A DNA stretch of 64,000 nucleotides from Thermococcus nautili (GCF_000585495.1 NZ_CP007264.1:248001-312000); one strand, 5' to 3'. Shown: positions 27,516 to 36,515, counted from the first letter of the stretch. Numbers and translations are program-made. The notes: generated by a model from the letters alone, not told the origin.

Positions 27516-28433
27516 TCACTTCACGAGGGTTAGGAAGATTTCTTCAAGGCTTGGTTCTTTCACCTGCATTGTCAGAATCTTTGCTCCCTGGGAAGCCACG
27601 TAATCGTGAAGCTCCTCGCGAATGTCCTCGGGCGAGACGACACGATACTTGTTCTCCCCGAGAGGAGCGACGTTCCATTCAGCAGAACTCCAGTCTACGG
27701 GCCTGTTCGTCTCGATGATGATTGTGTAGCCTGCCTTCTTGAGGAACTCGCGCTTGATGTTCTCAATGCTGTCCTCCAGCACAAGCTTGCCCTTGACGAT
27801 GACGCCAACGGTATCGCAGACTTCTTCAACATGCGCGAGAATGTGGCTCGAAAAGAAGACAGTCTTTCCAGCCTTCCTCTGCTCTCTGATAATTTCCTTG
27901 AACTCGGCGATGCCAGTCGGGTCGAGGCCGGTCATTGGCTCGTCGAGGATGAGCAGTTCGGGGTCGTTTATCAGGGCCTGAGCGAGGAGAAGCCTTTGAC
28001 GCATTCCCTTCGAGAATTTGCCGACTTTTTTATTCCTGACCTCCCAGAGGTTAACCATTTTGAGAATCTCCTCTGCCCTCTTTTCCCTCTCCACCTTGGG
28101 AATTCCGAAGGCCTTGCCGAGTACATCAAGGGTCTGCATGGGGGTTAAGAAATCCCAAAGAGTGGCGTGCTCGGGCATGTAGCCGATTTTGGCTTTGGTC
28201 TTTACGAGCTTGCCCTCGTTGAATTTTCCGTCTCTGAAGACTTCCTCGCCGAGGAGTTCTATTCTGCCCTCCTGAGGAAAGACGAGGCCGAGTAAGCTGA
28301 GGATTGTCGTGCTCTTTCCTGCTCCATTCGGCCCGAGGAATCCGTAAACGACTCCCCTTGGAACCCTCAGAGTGAGCCCATCTAGGGCCCTAACATCCTT
28401 ATAGGCCTTGACTAGGTTCTCAACCGTAATCAT
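27516..28433 (-). CDS. ABC transporter ATP-binding protein
   Basis: 305 residues. Walker A GFLGPNGAGKSTTILSLLGL, Q-loop (MPEHATLWDFLTP), ABC signature FSKGMRQRLLLAQAL, Walker B LLILDEPMTGLDP and H-loop SSHILAHVEEVC are all intact. The C-terminal ~90 residues form an accessory domain as in drug/antibiotic export (CcmA/NatA) ATPases. ATG 28433 is preferred (AGGTG eight bases upstream); ATG 28439 overlaps the permease stop. Paired with the upstream permease as an ABC-2-type exporter; substrate unknown. Confidence 0.92.
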   Translation of the reverse strand: MITVENLVKAYKDVRALDGLTLRVPRGVVYGFLGPNGAGKSTTILSLLGLVFPQEGRIELLGEEVFRDGKFNEGKLVKTKAKIGYMPEHATLWDFLTPMQTLDVLGKAFGIPKVEREKRAEEILKMVNLWEVRNKKVGKFSKGMRQRLLLAQALINDPELLILDEPMTGLDPTGIAEFKEIIREQRKAGKTVFFSSHILAHVEEVCDTVGVIVKGKLVLEDSIENIKREFLKKAGYTIIIETNRPVDWSSAEWNVAPLGENKYRVVSPEDIREELHDYVASQGAKILTMQVKEPSLEEIFLTLVK

Positions 28434-28438
28434 AACCA

Positions 28439-29329
28439 TCACCTCATGTCCATACGGAGGAAGCGCCAGGTCGCGATGCCGAGGTAGACCAGGGTCATAA
28501 CGACGAGCAACGCAACGTTTACCGCCCGCTTCTTCATCGCTTGGTCGATTCCGGCGTATTCGACTTTGTAATCGGTGTAAGTGTGGGTTTCCCCATTGAT
28601 TTCGACTGTTTTCGTTACCTCCTTGTAGTCGTTAACTGCGTCCAGGATAACGGAGAACTGGGAGCTGGGTGAGTAGAAGAGGTATTTTGTGTAGTAGTCG
28701 GCTTTGTAATCTAGAAGCTCCTGCATACTCGAATTCTCGGGGGCATGCTCCCCTGCCTTGTACATGACGAAGGCGGGGAGGAATATGTACAGTAAAAAGA
28801 ACACACCCAGTGCAACGCCGAGGGACGTTCCAGACGAGCGGACGAAGGTCGATATTATGTAGCCTATGGCAATGAACTCCAGCATCGTTAGGAGGAGCAA
28901 CAGGTTGAGCAGGAAGACGTCTGAGGTTATCTTTGAAATGGAAACACCAACCCACTGAAGACCAGCGAGGGTGACGAAGCTCGTGAGGAGCAGTGCAACG
29001 CCGAAGACAACGAGCTGCCCAACGTACTTCCCAAGGATGTACCCGAGCCTCGTCACGCTCTTGCTGAGGGCTATCCTGATTGTTCCATCCTCAATCTCCT
29101 TGTTTATCGCCCCGGCTCCAAAGACTATTGCCAGGATTCCCAGGAAGAAGAGTGCCGTTTTGCTTGAGAAGGTTATTATCGCCGCTATTGCTTCGAGTTC
29201 GTTTGTTATCCCCTCCTGTTTCATGTAGTAGAACGCTGGGATGTACAGGGCGATTATTATCGCCATTATAGCCCACAGTTTCTTTGTTCGCATTCCCTTC
29301 ATGAACTCAAGTTGGAATCCCCAAAACAC
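28439..29329 (-). CDS. ABC-2 type transporter permease
   Basis: 296 residues with about six membrane segments (LWAIMAIIIALYIPAFYYM, AALFFLGILAIVFGAG, ..., VALLVVMTLVYLGIATW) and a large extracytoplasmic loop between the last two (about residues 205-270). The sequence INKEIEDGTIRIALSKSVTR is characteristic of NatB/ABC-2 permeases. GTG 29329 is preferred because GGGAGGTG ends six bases upstream; GTG 29338 is the alternative. TATA-like ATTTTTATACTCC lies at about 29371-29383. First gene of the exporter operon. Confidence 0.85.
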   Translation of the reverse strand: MFWGFQLEFMKGMRTKKLWAIMAIIIALYIPAFYYMKQEGITNELEAIAAIITFSSKTALFFLGILAIVFGAGAINKEIEDGTIRIALSKSVTRLGYILGKYVGQLVVFGVALLLTSFVTLAGLQWVGVSISKITSDVFLLNLLLLLTMLEFIAIGYIISTFVRSSGTSLGVALGVFFLLYIFLPAFVMYKAGEHAPENSSMQELLDYKADYYTKYLFYSPSSQFSVILDAVNDYKEVTKTVEINGETHTYTDYKVEYAGIDQAMKKRAVNVALLVVMTLVYLGIATWRFLRMDMR

Positions 29330-29405
29330 TGGGAGCACCTCCCTTACTCTCGGTGGAAACTAAAGACGGGAGTATAAAAATTTTGTCCTCAGAATAGGAA
29401 TGAAA

Positions 29406-30194
29406 TTAGAGTCCCCTAAGTTCAAGAACGAGTTCCGCCCTTGGGCAGTGCCTCTTCAGCCTGTTTAGAACCTCACCCTTACCCCCGAGGACGGGCCAAA
29501 GGATTGAGTCTATGTGGAGCGGTGGAATTTCGGTTTTCTCCGCAATCCTGTTCCAGAAGCTAACCGGCGGCTCGGTGGTGAAGTGTTTGGTGTAGGCGTT
29601 TATCCTCACGTCGTCCGGAATCTCGATGGCCATCGGGTAGGGAACGAAAGCGCTAAAGGCAATCCTCCCCGCGTAGCCGAACATCTTCACGGCGAAGACT
29701 ATCGTTTTCGCACTCCTTTTGGCGTTCATAACCTTCGCGAGGTCGTCTCTAAGCCTTTCCATGCCGTTGAAGTAGTAATCCCTCAGCTCGTCCATCGAGA
29801 GAGACTCTAAGAAGGGCTCAACCCTCTCGATTCTCTTGAGCTTTCCGGCAACGAGACGCCTGTTGGTCTTCGAGTTGGGGAGAAACTGGGCGTAGGCCTC
29901 CGCTATATCTCTGGGTGGGTTCTCTGAAAAGTGCCTCGAGAACTCCCACCACCAGTCCTCGCCCTTCCCGCTCAGCTGGTAGCTGACGAGCGCGTTGGCT
30001 ATAACAAGTTTGATGAAGAGTTCATCGTCCTTCAGGTTTTTCTGGAGGTTTTTGAGGGCATCGAACTGCAAATCAACCTTCTCCTCAATGGTTCTCGCGC
30101 AGTCGATGCCGAGCTCCCGCAGTATTTCCACGAGCCGGTTAACTTTCTCGTTGTCCTCTCTGTATTTTACCCTCACGAAGCGGTCGAGCGTCAT
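29406..30194 (-). CDS. Archaeal 8-oxoguanine DNA glycosylase/lyase (AGOG)
   Basis: 262 residues. Removes 8-oxoguanine from DNA and cleaves the abasic site. The fold is an atypical helix-hairpin-helix-GPD. Recognised by WWWEFSRHF, KSKTNRRL-type basic region, NAKRSAKTIVFAVKMFGYAG, where a lysine in KTIVFAVK occupies the position of the catalytic Lys of the family, and IPDDVRINAYTKHF with the partner aspartate. ATG 30194 overlaps the HEPN stop (ATGA). Last gene of the MptG-MNT-HEPN-AGOG unit. Confidence 0.87.
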   Translation of the reverse strand: MTLDRFVRVKYREDNEKVNRLVEILRELGIDCARTIEEKVDLQFDALKNLQKNLKDDELFIKLVIANALVSYQLSGKGEDWWWEFSRHFSENPPRDIAEAYAQFLPNSKTNRRLVAGKLKRIERVEPFLESLSMDELRDYYFNGMERLRDDLAKVMNAKRSAKTIVFAVKMFGYAGRIAFSAFVPYPMAIEIPDDVRINAYTKHFTTEPPVSFWNRIAEKTEIPPLHIDSILWPVLGGKGEVLNRLKRHCPRAELVLELRGL

Positions 30195-30568
30195 AACAGA
30201 CCCCCAACCTTGGTGTATATCCGCTTGGCCACCTCATACCATCTCTCAACGTCTTCCCGTCGGTAGTCCGTGAAAGGATTAAAACCGGGAGTGTAGTATC
30301 GGCTTCGGGTGTATTCCCTTTCAATTTCCGCTAGACTCGTGATTTCGTCGTCCGAAAGCGGGATTTTCGCCAAGGCGACAAGCTGACCCAGTTTGTGGGT
30401 CCTCACATCTATCCCTCTTGAGAGTAGAAGCGCTTTGAGGCTCTTTTCTATTGCCTGTTGAATATGGAACACGGCAAAGTTCAACCTTCCACTTTGAATC
30501 TCGTCGAGGGCGGCGTTTAGATGCTCTTCAGCCAGTTTATACGTCAAATCAGCTGGGCTATCTCCCAT
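30191..30568 (-). CDS. HEPN-domain protein of an MNT-HEPN pair
   Basis: 125 residues, all-helical. LAEEHLNAALDEIQSGRLNF, FHIQQAIEKSLKALLLSRG and THKLGQLVAL are the conserved face of the HEPN family. The RX4-6H ribonuclease motif expected in the C-terminal helices is not seen there; SRYYTPG occupies that area and the only R-X6-H is in the central RGIDVRTH loop. Start ATG 30568 lies inside the preceding nucleotidyltransferase gene (25-base overlap), the usual organisation of MNT-HEPN toxin-antitoxin or AMPylation modules. Whether it is an RNase is doubtful. Confidence 0.85.
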   Translation of the reverse strand: MGDSPADLTYKLAEEHLNAALDEIQSGRLNFAVFHIQQAIEKSLKALLLSRGIDVRTHKLGQLVALAKIPLSDDEITSLAEIEREYTRSRYYTPGFNPFTDYRREDVERWYEVAKRIYTKVGGLL

Positions 30569-30945
30569 GAACTCGCCCCCTCCACGAGCTTTGGTTTGAG
30601 TTCCCTTATCTTCCTCCTGAGCTTGGACAGGAGCCGTTTCCATTCTTTCTCTCCGTAGAGGACACGATAGCCTGTGAGAACCCCCCATAGGAGCGGGTTA
30701 GTGGGTCTGAGCGAACCTTCATCAACCACGATGACGTCTATCGAGAAGCCGGTCTTGGTTTCGAACAGGAAAACCCCCTTCCAGAATTCGGGACTTTCGA
30801 CTTTTTTCTTGGTGATGATTAGAAAGTCGTAATCGGAGTCATCTCTGGCCGTTCTCCTAGCTCTGGAACCGAACAGAAGCACGCACTCCAAATTTTTTCC
30901 GAAGTGCTCCTTGGCGAGCTCGACTACTTTATCCTCAACGTTCAT
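30544..30945 (-). CDS. MNT-type nucleotidyltransferase
   Basis: 133 residues. The polymerase-beta-like motif LLFGSRARRTARDDSDYDF (GS-X10-D-X-D) around residues 24-42 and the third carboxylate in SIDVIVVDE are intact, so the enzyme should transfer nucleotides; in characterised pairs MNT proteins AMPylate tyrosines of the partner HEPN protein. ATG 30945 is three bases after the mptG stop and the 3' end overlaps the HEPN gene by 25 bases. Likely antitoxin/modifier of the pair. Confidence 0.88.
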   Translation of the reverse strand: MNVEDKVVELAKEHFGKNLECVLLFGSRARRTARDDSDYDFLIITKKKVESPEFWKGVFLFETKTGFSIDVIVVDEGSLRPTNPLLWGVLTGYRVLYGEKEWKRLLSKLRRKIRELKPKLVEGASSWEIAQLI

Positions 30946-30948
30946 GTT

Positions 30949-31920
30949 CTAACTTCCTCCCACGCTCCTTATCAACCTTTCCAGAAAGGCATTCTCGCTC
31001 ACAACCTCGGCCCCGGTGTTCCTCGGAAGGCCGAGCTCGACCTTTGCCCTTATCCCGTGCTCCTTAAGGTGGTCGTTAAGCTCCGCTGAGAGCCTCTGGA
31101 ACTCCGCCTTCAGGATTAGACCGTAAACGGTCGGCCCCCAGCTGCTCTGGCCTGCGCCGTAGGTTTTCTTGCCCAGCCAGTCGAGGATTAACTCCACGTC
31201 CTCCCTGAACTCTCCTCCCTGGAACTCCGCGAAGTGCCTGCCGACGAGCCTCTGTATCGCCGAGAGGTGCTCACCGAAGGCCCTGACGTTCCTCTCCTTT
31301 AACGCGGGCAGTAAGCCGAGTAAAATGCGGTGGCTTATCTCCATGGCCACGTTGACGTCCCCAAAGTTTCCGCCCATTATCGGCTTCTCTTCCTCTTCAT
31401 CGAGGCCCGGCTTGACCTCGGGAATCACGAGCAGGAACGCCCACTCCCCGGGAAACTCCTCGCGGAGTATCAGCGGGGGGATTCCTTCTTTAACCCCGCC
31501 ATCGAGGACGAAGCCGCCATGGGCGAAGGCGTAAATCCCGGCCCCGCTGTTCTTCCCCCTTCCGAGAACCTCGGCGAGTTTCTCAATCGAAACGTTCAGG
31601 TTGTTGAGCCTCGCTATTGCTGTTCCAACGGCTAAGCTCAGCTGTGTTGTTGAGCCGAGACCGACGTGCCTTGGAATTGCCTTCCGCACCTCGATTAGGT
31701 ACCCGGTTCCCGTTCCAAAGGCCGAGTTCATTCTCTCAACGGCCTTCTTTATTGTCTCCACGTCCTCGCCTTCAGCCTTTACCTCGAGCCGTTCAGCGGG
31801 CAGAACCTTCACCTCGTAGCCACCTTCGAGCGCCACCCCAAGGCTCCCGAAGCGCCTTCCGAGCGAGCCCGTTGGGTCTATCAGGCCGAGGTGAAGCCTC
31901 TTCGGTGTCCGAATTATCAT
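30949..31920 (-). CDS. mptG: Beta-ribofuranosylaminobenzene 5'-phosphate synthase-like (MptG)
   Basis: 323 residues, GHMP-kinase fold. Condenses PRPP with an aminobenzoate to begin methanopterin-type pterin synthesis in methanogens; in Thermococcales it presumably serves a modified folate. Signature: RTPKRLHLGLIDPTGSLGRR at the N-terminus, VGLGSTTQLSLAVGTAIARL, GRGKNSGAGIYAFAHGGFV and TYGAGQSSWGPTVYGL. ATG 31920 (MIIRTPKRLH) is preferred; ATG 31926 and GTG 31929 are alternatives. Divergent from a dihydropteroate synthase-like gene 48 bases away, and first of the four-gene unit ending in AGOG. Confidence 0.9.
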   Translation of the reverse strand: MIIRTPKRLHLGLIDPTGSLGRRFGSLGVALEGGYEVKVLPAERLEVKAEGEDVETIKKAVERMNSAFGTGTGYLIEVRKAIPRHVGLGSTTQLSLAVGTAIARLNNLNVSIEKLAEVLGRGKNSGAGIYAFAHGGFVLDGGVKEGIPPLILREEFPGEWAFLLVIPEVKPGLDEEEEKPIMGGNFGDVNVAMEISHRILLGLLPALKERNVRAFGEHLSAIQRLVGRHFAEFQGGEFREDVELILDWLGKKTYGAGQSSWGPTVYGLILKAEFQRLSAELNDHLKEHGIRAKVELGLPRNTGAEVVSENAFLERLIRSVGGS

Positions 31921-31968
31921 GCCCATCACCCTTTTATTGACTCCCGAGAATCCTCTGCGGTGGTGCTA

Positions 31969-32787
31969 ATGAAGTTTGCGGGAGTTAATCTTGACGAGCC
32001 GAGGGTAATGGGAGTCATCAACGTCTCGCCCGAGAGCTTCTACAAGGGGAGCGTGAGGAACGACGAGAAGGCCCTTGCCGAGACCGCCGTTAGAATGGTC
32101 GAGGAGGGCGCGAGCTTCATAGACATTGGCGCGAAGTCAACGGCCCCCTACCTCGAGACCCAGATTCCACTTGAAGAGGAAATCAGAAGGGCTGTTTGGG
32201 CTGTCAAGGTCGTCAAGGACGCGGTTGATGTTCCCGTGAGCATAGACACCACGAGCGCAAAGGTTGCGGAGGAAGCTTTAAAGGCCGGCGCCGACATCAT
32301 AAACGACGTCACAGGCTTCAAGGGCGACCCGGAAATGGCGAAGGTTGCCTCTGAGTACAGCGCTCCGGCCGTTCTCTGCGCCCATGGGAATGTGAGAAAC
32401 TTCTCTGACCCGGTCAGAACGGTTATTGAGTTCCTTGAGGAGAGCCTGACGATAGCGGAGGAGCACGGGGTTGAAGATGTTGCCGTTGACCCCGCCATCG
32501 GCTTCCTCCGACCGGAGTGGCCACCCTGGTACGAGTGGGACTCGAAGGTCATAGCTAACCTCAACCTGCTCAAGCTCCTCGGAAAGCCAATCCTCGTCGG
32601 CATCTCGCGGAAGTCCTTCATAGGCGCGATAACGGGCAGGAAGGACCCATCTGAAAGGCTCGCCGGCAGTCTGTCGGCAACGGCAATAGCGGTTCTGAAG
32701 GGTGCAAGAATAGTGAGGGCTCACGACGTGAGGGAAACCCTTGACGCGATTAAGGTCGCCGAGTTCATCGGGCGCTTTTCCACTTAG
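31969..32787 (+). CDS. Dihydropteroate synthase-like enzyme
   Basis: 272 residues. TIM-barrel pterin-binding enzyme joining the pterin and aminobenzoate moieties. Motifs: RVMGVINVSPESFYKGS, ASFIDIGAKSTAPY, VPVSIDTTSAKVAEEAL, DIINDVTGFKGD, AVDPAIGFLRP and ILVGISRKSFIG, ARIVRAHDV. Compared with bacterial FolP the S/T and AH...D residues are kept. ATG 31969 follows GGTGGTG; a CCTTTTATTG box about 30 bases upstream. Divergent from mptG, consistent with a shared pterin pathway. Its last 23 bases overlap the AI-2E gene. Confidence 0.88.
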   Translation: MKFAGVNLDEPRVMGVINVSPESFYKGSVRNDEKALAETAVRMVEEGASFIDIGAKSTAPYLETQIPLEEEIRRAVWAVKVVKDAVDVPVSIDTTSAKVAEEALKAGADIINDVTGFKGDPEMAKVASEYSAPAVLCAHGNVRNFSDPVRTVIEFLEESLTIAEEHGVEDVAVDPAIGFLRPEWPPWYEWDSKVIANLNLLKLLGKPILVGISRKSFIGAITGRKDPSERLAGSLSATAIAVLKGARIVRAHDVRETLDAIKVAEFIGRFST

Positions 32788-33769
32788 AGTTCTTCGCCCT
32801 CTTCCATTCTTCGAGGAGCGTTATCAGAAGCGACAGCGAGACGGGCCCGATGATGATTCCGACGAAGCCAAACGCGATGTAGCCCCCAAAGATTCCCACG
32901 AGGCTGACGAGCGCGTTAACGCCCCACTGCCTCTTGCCGAGCCTCTTGGAGAGGACTATATCCGGCGTTGGGGAAACTAGGATAAAACCGAGAATGCCCA
33001 TCGCGAGGGCCTTCCAATAGAGACCCGAGGTGAACAGGTAAATCGAACTCGCGCTCCATACAATCCATCCACCAACGACCGGAAGGAGTTCGAGGATGAC
33101 AACCAGTATTCCAGCTGCTATTGAGCCCCCCGCGTCCGATATTCCGAGAACGTAAAAGAGGAACGCGAGCACGGCACCTTTGCCAACGCTGACGAGGAGC
33201 CATCCACGTAGGAGGTAATGAAGGGTTTCCGTTGCGCTGTTTATGAGCTTTCTTGCTAGTTCTTCCCTGCTGGGGGGCAGGAGAGCATATATCTCGTCTT
33301 TTATCGCTCTCGCGTTCACGAGAACGCCGTAAAAGGCAAAGACCGCAACGATAATCTGGAGGGACAGCTTGGGAAGGGAATAAGTGTAGCCCAGAACGTA
33401 GGAGTTGAAGCGCTCCGCTATCGCGCTTGAGAGCTTGTTGAGAAGGTCGTAGACCCCTGATGGCAGGTTGAGGCCGAGGAGCCAGGCGAAGAACGTGTCA
33501 ACGTAGTCGGTCAGGGAGTGCTTGATATCGTTTATCCAGAGAGCAAAGCCGAGGATGAAGAGAAACGAAAATACAGTCAAGAGCCCCGTGAGAAGAAGTG
33601 CAGACCAGCGGTTGCCTATTCTGAGGCTGAGCCTCTCGTGAAGGGGATAGAGGATGTAAGCGAGGGTAATGGCCACAATAAGGGGAGAAAGGACAGGACT
33701 AACGGTCTGCCACGTGAGGTAGAGGACTCCCAGTGAGACGCCAATCCAAACCGCCGTTTCAAGCTCCAT
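32765..33769 (-). CDS. AI-2E family transporter
   Basis: 334 residues with about eight membrane segments. WQTVSPVLSPLIVAITLAYILYP at the N-terminus, the amphipathic central region with NLPSGVYDLLNKLSS, and the C-terminal ELLPVVGGWIVW, RLGKRQWGVNALVSLVGIFGG, GFVGIIIGPV are characteristic. Members export small metabolites or ions, and the physiological substrate here is unknown. The start overlaps the preceding 159-residue gene by 11 bases, so they are co-transcribed. Confidence 0.88.
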   Translation of the reverse strand: MELETAVWIGVSLGVLYLTWQTVSPVLSPLIVAITLAYILYPLHERLSLRIGNRWSALLLTGLLTVFSFLFILGFALWINDIKHSLTDYVDTFFAWLLGLNLPSGVYDLLNKLSSAIAERFNSYVLGYTYSLPKLSLQIIVAVFAFYGVLVNARAIKDEIYALLPPSREELARKLINSATETLHYLLRGWLLVSVGKGAVLAFLFYVLGISDAGGSIAAGILVVILELLPVVGGWIVWSASSIYLFTSGLYWKALAMGILGFILVSPTPDIVLSKRLGKRQWGVNALVSLVGIFGGYIAFGFVGIIIGPVSLSLLITLLEEWKRAKNSKWKSAR

Positions 33770-34238
33770 CGAGCATCCCCAAGTATTTTAGGATTAGCTC
33801 CCTCGCGCTCGGCTTGCTGAAGACTATCAAATAGCCCCTCTCATCGAGGATGAAGTCCTTCCCGAGCGCGAGTAAAGTCTTCTTGAGCTTCACGATTTCG
33901 GCCTTCTCGATGTCCACCCGCTCCTTGACTTCAGCCGGCGCATCCATCTCCTTCAGGGCCTTCTCGAGCCTGTTGAGGACGCTCCTGTTGACGAACTTAA
34001 TCGGGCTGAAGTCCGGCTCCTCCGCGACAATCTCGCCTGGGTCAATGTAGATGCCCCAGTGCTCCTTGGCGCACTCGAAGGGGTATACGTAGTCCTCCCC
34101 GTAGTCGGGAAGGTAGAGCTCCCTTATCACCGCGAGGAGAAGCCTCCTGGCGTCTTTCCCGTAGAACTCAATCCTGAGCTTGAACTTCCCGTCGTCGAAA
34201 CCGTTCTCGAACACCTCAAGCTTCTCCTCGCAGAGCAT
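33759..34238 (-). CDS. Conserved hypothetical protein
   Basis: 159 residues, soluble, mixed alpha/beta, no cysteines apart from Cys3 and the one in FECAKEHWG. Contains FYGKDARRLLLAVIRELYLPDYGEDYVYPFECAKEHWGI in pieces, with the strongly patterned YPFECAKEHWGIYIDPGE stretch. Not recognised as a named family. It sits four bases after sppA and overlaps the AI-2E transporter gene, forming an sppA-hypothetical-permease unit, which hints at a membrane-related role. Confidence 0.7.
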   Translation of the reverse strand: MLCEEKLEVFENGFDDGKFKLRIEFYGKDARRLLLAVIRELYLPDYGEDYVYPFECAKEHWGIYIDPGEIVAEEPDFSPIKFVNRSVLNRLEKALKEMDAPAEVKERVDIEKAEIVKLKKTLLALGKDFILDERGYLIVFSKPSARELILKYLGMLDGA

Positions 34239-34242
34239 CCAA

Positions 34243-35229
34243 TCACCCCCTCAGGTAAGGTTCAAGGTAACTCGGGTCGAGGTAGAGCGCCTTACTTCCG
34301 GTTATTCCGAAGTTGCTTGGAGTTTCAAGGTTCTTGTATATCACAACCCTTGCGCTCGTAACGTTCATTAACTTTTCGAGGGTCGCCATGGCAGTGTCCA
34401 TTCCACCGGTCTCGTCCACGAGCGTTCCGGTGACGTTCTCGGCGAACCACGTCCTTCCTGTGGCGAACTTCTTGACCTCAGAGACGCTCATGTTCCTGCC
34501 CTCGCTCACCGCCTGAAGGAACGCCTGGAAGTAGGTGTTTACCATGTTGGCTATGATTTTCTTCTCCTCATCCGTTAGTCCCCTCCACTCGGCACCCATG
34601 TCCTTGTAAGGACCGGTCTTGAAGACCTCAACCTTTACCCCGTTCCTCTGATAGTTCTCCTGCAGGTCGTAGTGAACGTACAGAACGCCAATGCTCCCCA
34701 CCTCTGCGAGCGGACTCGCGACTATCTTGTCGGCCCCGCTGGCTATGTAGTAGCCGCCGGACGCCATTATTCCGCCGGAATAGGCAACCACTGATTTGAC
34801 GAGGGCGAGTTTCTTGACTGCGGAGTAGATGTCCATAACGGGGCCGACATCACCGCCGGGGCTCTCAATCCACAGGAGAACCCCTCCGATTGAATCGTTG
34901 CTCGCGATTTTCCTCAGAAGGGGGACGACTTCAAGGGCCGTGTACTCGTTTATTATCCCGAAAATCGGGACGATGGCTATCGTTTTTCCTCCCGTCCCGT
35001 TGATGAGCGAGCGCAGGTAGGCAACTTCGTCCTTCAGCTGGCTGAGCTGGTAGCTTGATGTCCCGTTGCAGGTAACGTTTAGGGGAGTTTCCACTACCGC
35101 GGGGGCAGTCGCGTTTGGTGAAACCGCTATCGGGGAAGTCGCCTGGTAGAGCACCGCGATTGCCACAACTGAGAGCGCGAGCAGAAGAGCGAGGACGGCC
35201 GAGACGTACTTCCATATGTTCTCCCTCAT
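34243..35229 (-). CDS. sppA: Signal peptide peptidase SppA
   Basis: 328 residues. Membrane-anchored serine protease that degrades released signal peptides. Residues 7-28 form the N-terminal anchor. The catalytic domain contains LLWIESPGGDVGP, nucleophile Ser157 in SGGIMASGGYY, and general base Lys209 in EVFKTGPYKD; the 52-residue Ser-Lys spacing equals that of the characterised Thermococcus kodakarensis enzyme (Ser162/Lys214, from memory). Start ATG 35229 follows GGTGAGAGG; TATA-like GGTTTAAAAG at about 35261-35270. Divergent from the TIM-barrel gene. Confidence 0.94.
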   Translation of the reverse strand: MRENIWKYVSAVLALLLALSVVAIAVLYQATSPIAVSPNATAPAVVETPLNVTCNGTSSYQLSQLKDEVAYLRSLINGTGGKTIAIVPIFGIINEYTALEVVPLLRKIASNDSIGGVLLWIESPGGDVGPVMDIYSAVKKLALVKSVVAYSGGIMASGGYYIASGADKIVASPLAEVGSIGVLYVHYDLQENYQRNGVKVEVFKTGPYKDMGAEWRGLTDEEKKIIANMVNTYFQAFLQAVSEGRNMSVSEVKKFATGRTWFAENVTGTLVDETGGMDTAMATLEKLMNVTSARVVIYKNLETPSNFGITGSKALYLDPSYLEPYLRG

Positions 35230-35322
35230 CCTCTCACCTTAGACCCCTTGTCGGGCCAACTTTTAAACCTACCCTCGCTAAGCTTTTTATATTCCCCCGA
35301 GAAATTCGGGGCAGGTGATTGC

Positions 35323-36129
35323 ATGGAGATTGGGGTGACAATCTATCCCCATTTCGTTACAAAGGACAAGAGCCTCGCGTCAATCCTGGCGGACGTCAAG
35401 ATTAAGGACTACGACTTCGTTTCAATCTTCCCGCACACGCTCGGACTAATCAAGAACGGCATCGTCGTCGAGAAGAAGCTCAGGAACATCGAGACAACCC
35501 TCAGGGGAGTCGGGATAAGCTACATCGTCAGGATGCCGACTTCGGTTAACCTGCGCGACCACATCTACTACACGAGGCACTTCCGCGTCGCCAAGGCCGT
35601 CGCCGATGTTGCAATCAAGCTCGGCGCCAAGGTCATAGTCATGCAGAGCGGAAGGACCGGGAGGCTCGACCTCGAAATCGAGGCCATACAGCAGTTGGCC
35701 GACATGGTCGGACCCTTTGACATAAAGATAGCCCTCGAGAACACCTTCAGCGTCAAGGACACGCTCTACGTCGTTGAGAACGTCGAGAGGGATAACGTTG
35801 GCTTTGCCCTCGACGTGGCTCATGCCTTCCTCAGCGCCCAGGGCAACGAGGAGAAGCTCTTGGAAGATGTGAAGCTCGGCACCGACAAGACGGTAATCCT
35901 GATGATACACGACAACTTTGGAAAGCTCTTCCCGCAGGTCGAGCCAGAAGATGCCCTCGCCTACGGCGTTGGCGACCTCCACCTGCTCCCGGGCGAGGGT
36001 AAGATACCCTTCGGCAAGGTTCTCCGCCTGTTTGGCGACGTCCCGTTGCTCCTGAAGGTCAAGGACCCCGAGAAGTTCTCCAAGATACCGAGCAAGCAGG
36101 GGCTCATAGAACTGCTAACGAGCCTCTAA
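35323..36129 (+). CDS. Xylose-isomerase-like TIM-barrel protein
   Basis: 268 residues. The arrangement [71 protein letters not shown] and [15 protein letters not shown] fits the AP endonuclease 2/xylose isomerase-like superfamily, with Glu (ALENT), Asp-His (DVAH) and His-Asp (IHDN) as probable metal ligands. Sugar phosphate isomerase or epimerase activity is likely; the substrate is unknown. ATG 35323 is behind GGGGCAGGTG with a CTTTTTATATTC box at about 35283-35294. 3' end overlaps the RNase III-like gene by 15 bases. Confidence 0.8.
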   Translation: MEIGVTIYPHFVTKDKSLASILADVKIKDYDFVSIFPHTLGLIKNGIVVEKKLRNIETTLRGVGISYIVRMPTSVNLRDHIYYTRHFRVAKAVADVAIKLGAKVIVMQSGRTGRLDLEIEAIQQLADMVGPFDIKIALENTFSVKDTLYVVENVERDNVGFALDVAHAFLSAQGNEEKLLEDVKLGTDKTVILMIHDNFGKLFPQVEPEDALAYGVGDLHLLPGEGKIPFGKVLRLFGDVPLLLKVKDPEKFSKIPSKQGLIELLTSL

Positions 36130-36510
36130 TTCCAGCCTTTTCCCGATTTCCCTGTAGAGAACCGCGAGGGCCTTTCCTATCGCCTCTTTCTTCCTCGTGA
36201 AGTGTGTGACGTCCTCGCTCAGATTCTCGCGGATTATCCTGGCCGCTTCATCAATCGTTATAATGCCCTCGAGCCACGCGTAGGCGAATATTGCCTCGGC
36301 AACGTCTCCCCTCGCGTGCTTGTCGCTCCTCGGCGGGGCGAGCTTTCTCAATCCAGACATCTCAAGGGCTATGCTCAAAGAAGCGTTCGGAACCCTCTCG
36401 CCGGTCGGCCTTCCGAGGTACTCGCTCAACGCCAGGGAGAACGCAAAGTTGAGGAGCGAATCCCCGAACTTGGCCAATCCCTTGTCCGTGAAGTCCCTCT
36501 CGTACCTCAT
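36115..36510 (-). CDS. Single-domain RNase III-like protein
   Basis: 131 residues, no dsRNA-binding domain, comparable to Mini-III in size. [20 protein letters not shown] aligns with the RNase III signature (ERLEFLGDSVL): the Asp is kept but the Glu four residues earlier is Ala. [15 protein letters not shown] keeps the second acidic pair (D and E). Catalysis may therefore resemble Mini-III, or be lost. ATG 36510 follows GGTGATGGGG; ATG 36516 overlaps the stop of the upstream glycosyltransferase, indicating coupling. Confidence 0.8.
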   Translation of the reverse strand: MRYERDFTDKGLAKFGDSLLNFAFSLALSEYLGRPTGERVPNASLSIALEMSGLRKLAPPRSDKHARGDVAEAIFAYAWLEGIITIDEAARIIRENLSEDVTHFTRKKEAIGKALAVLYREIGKRLELEAR

Positions 36511-36515
36511 CCCCA

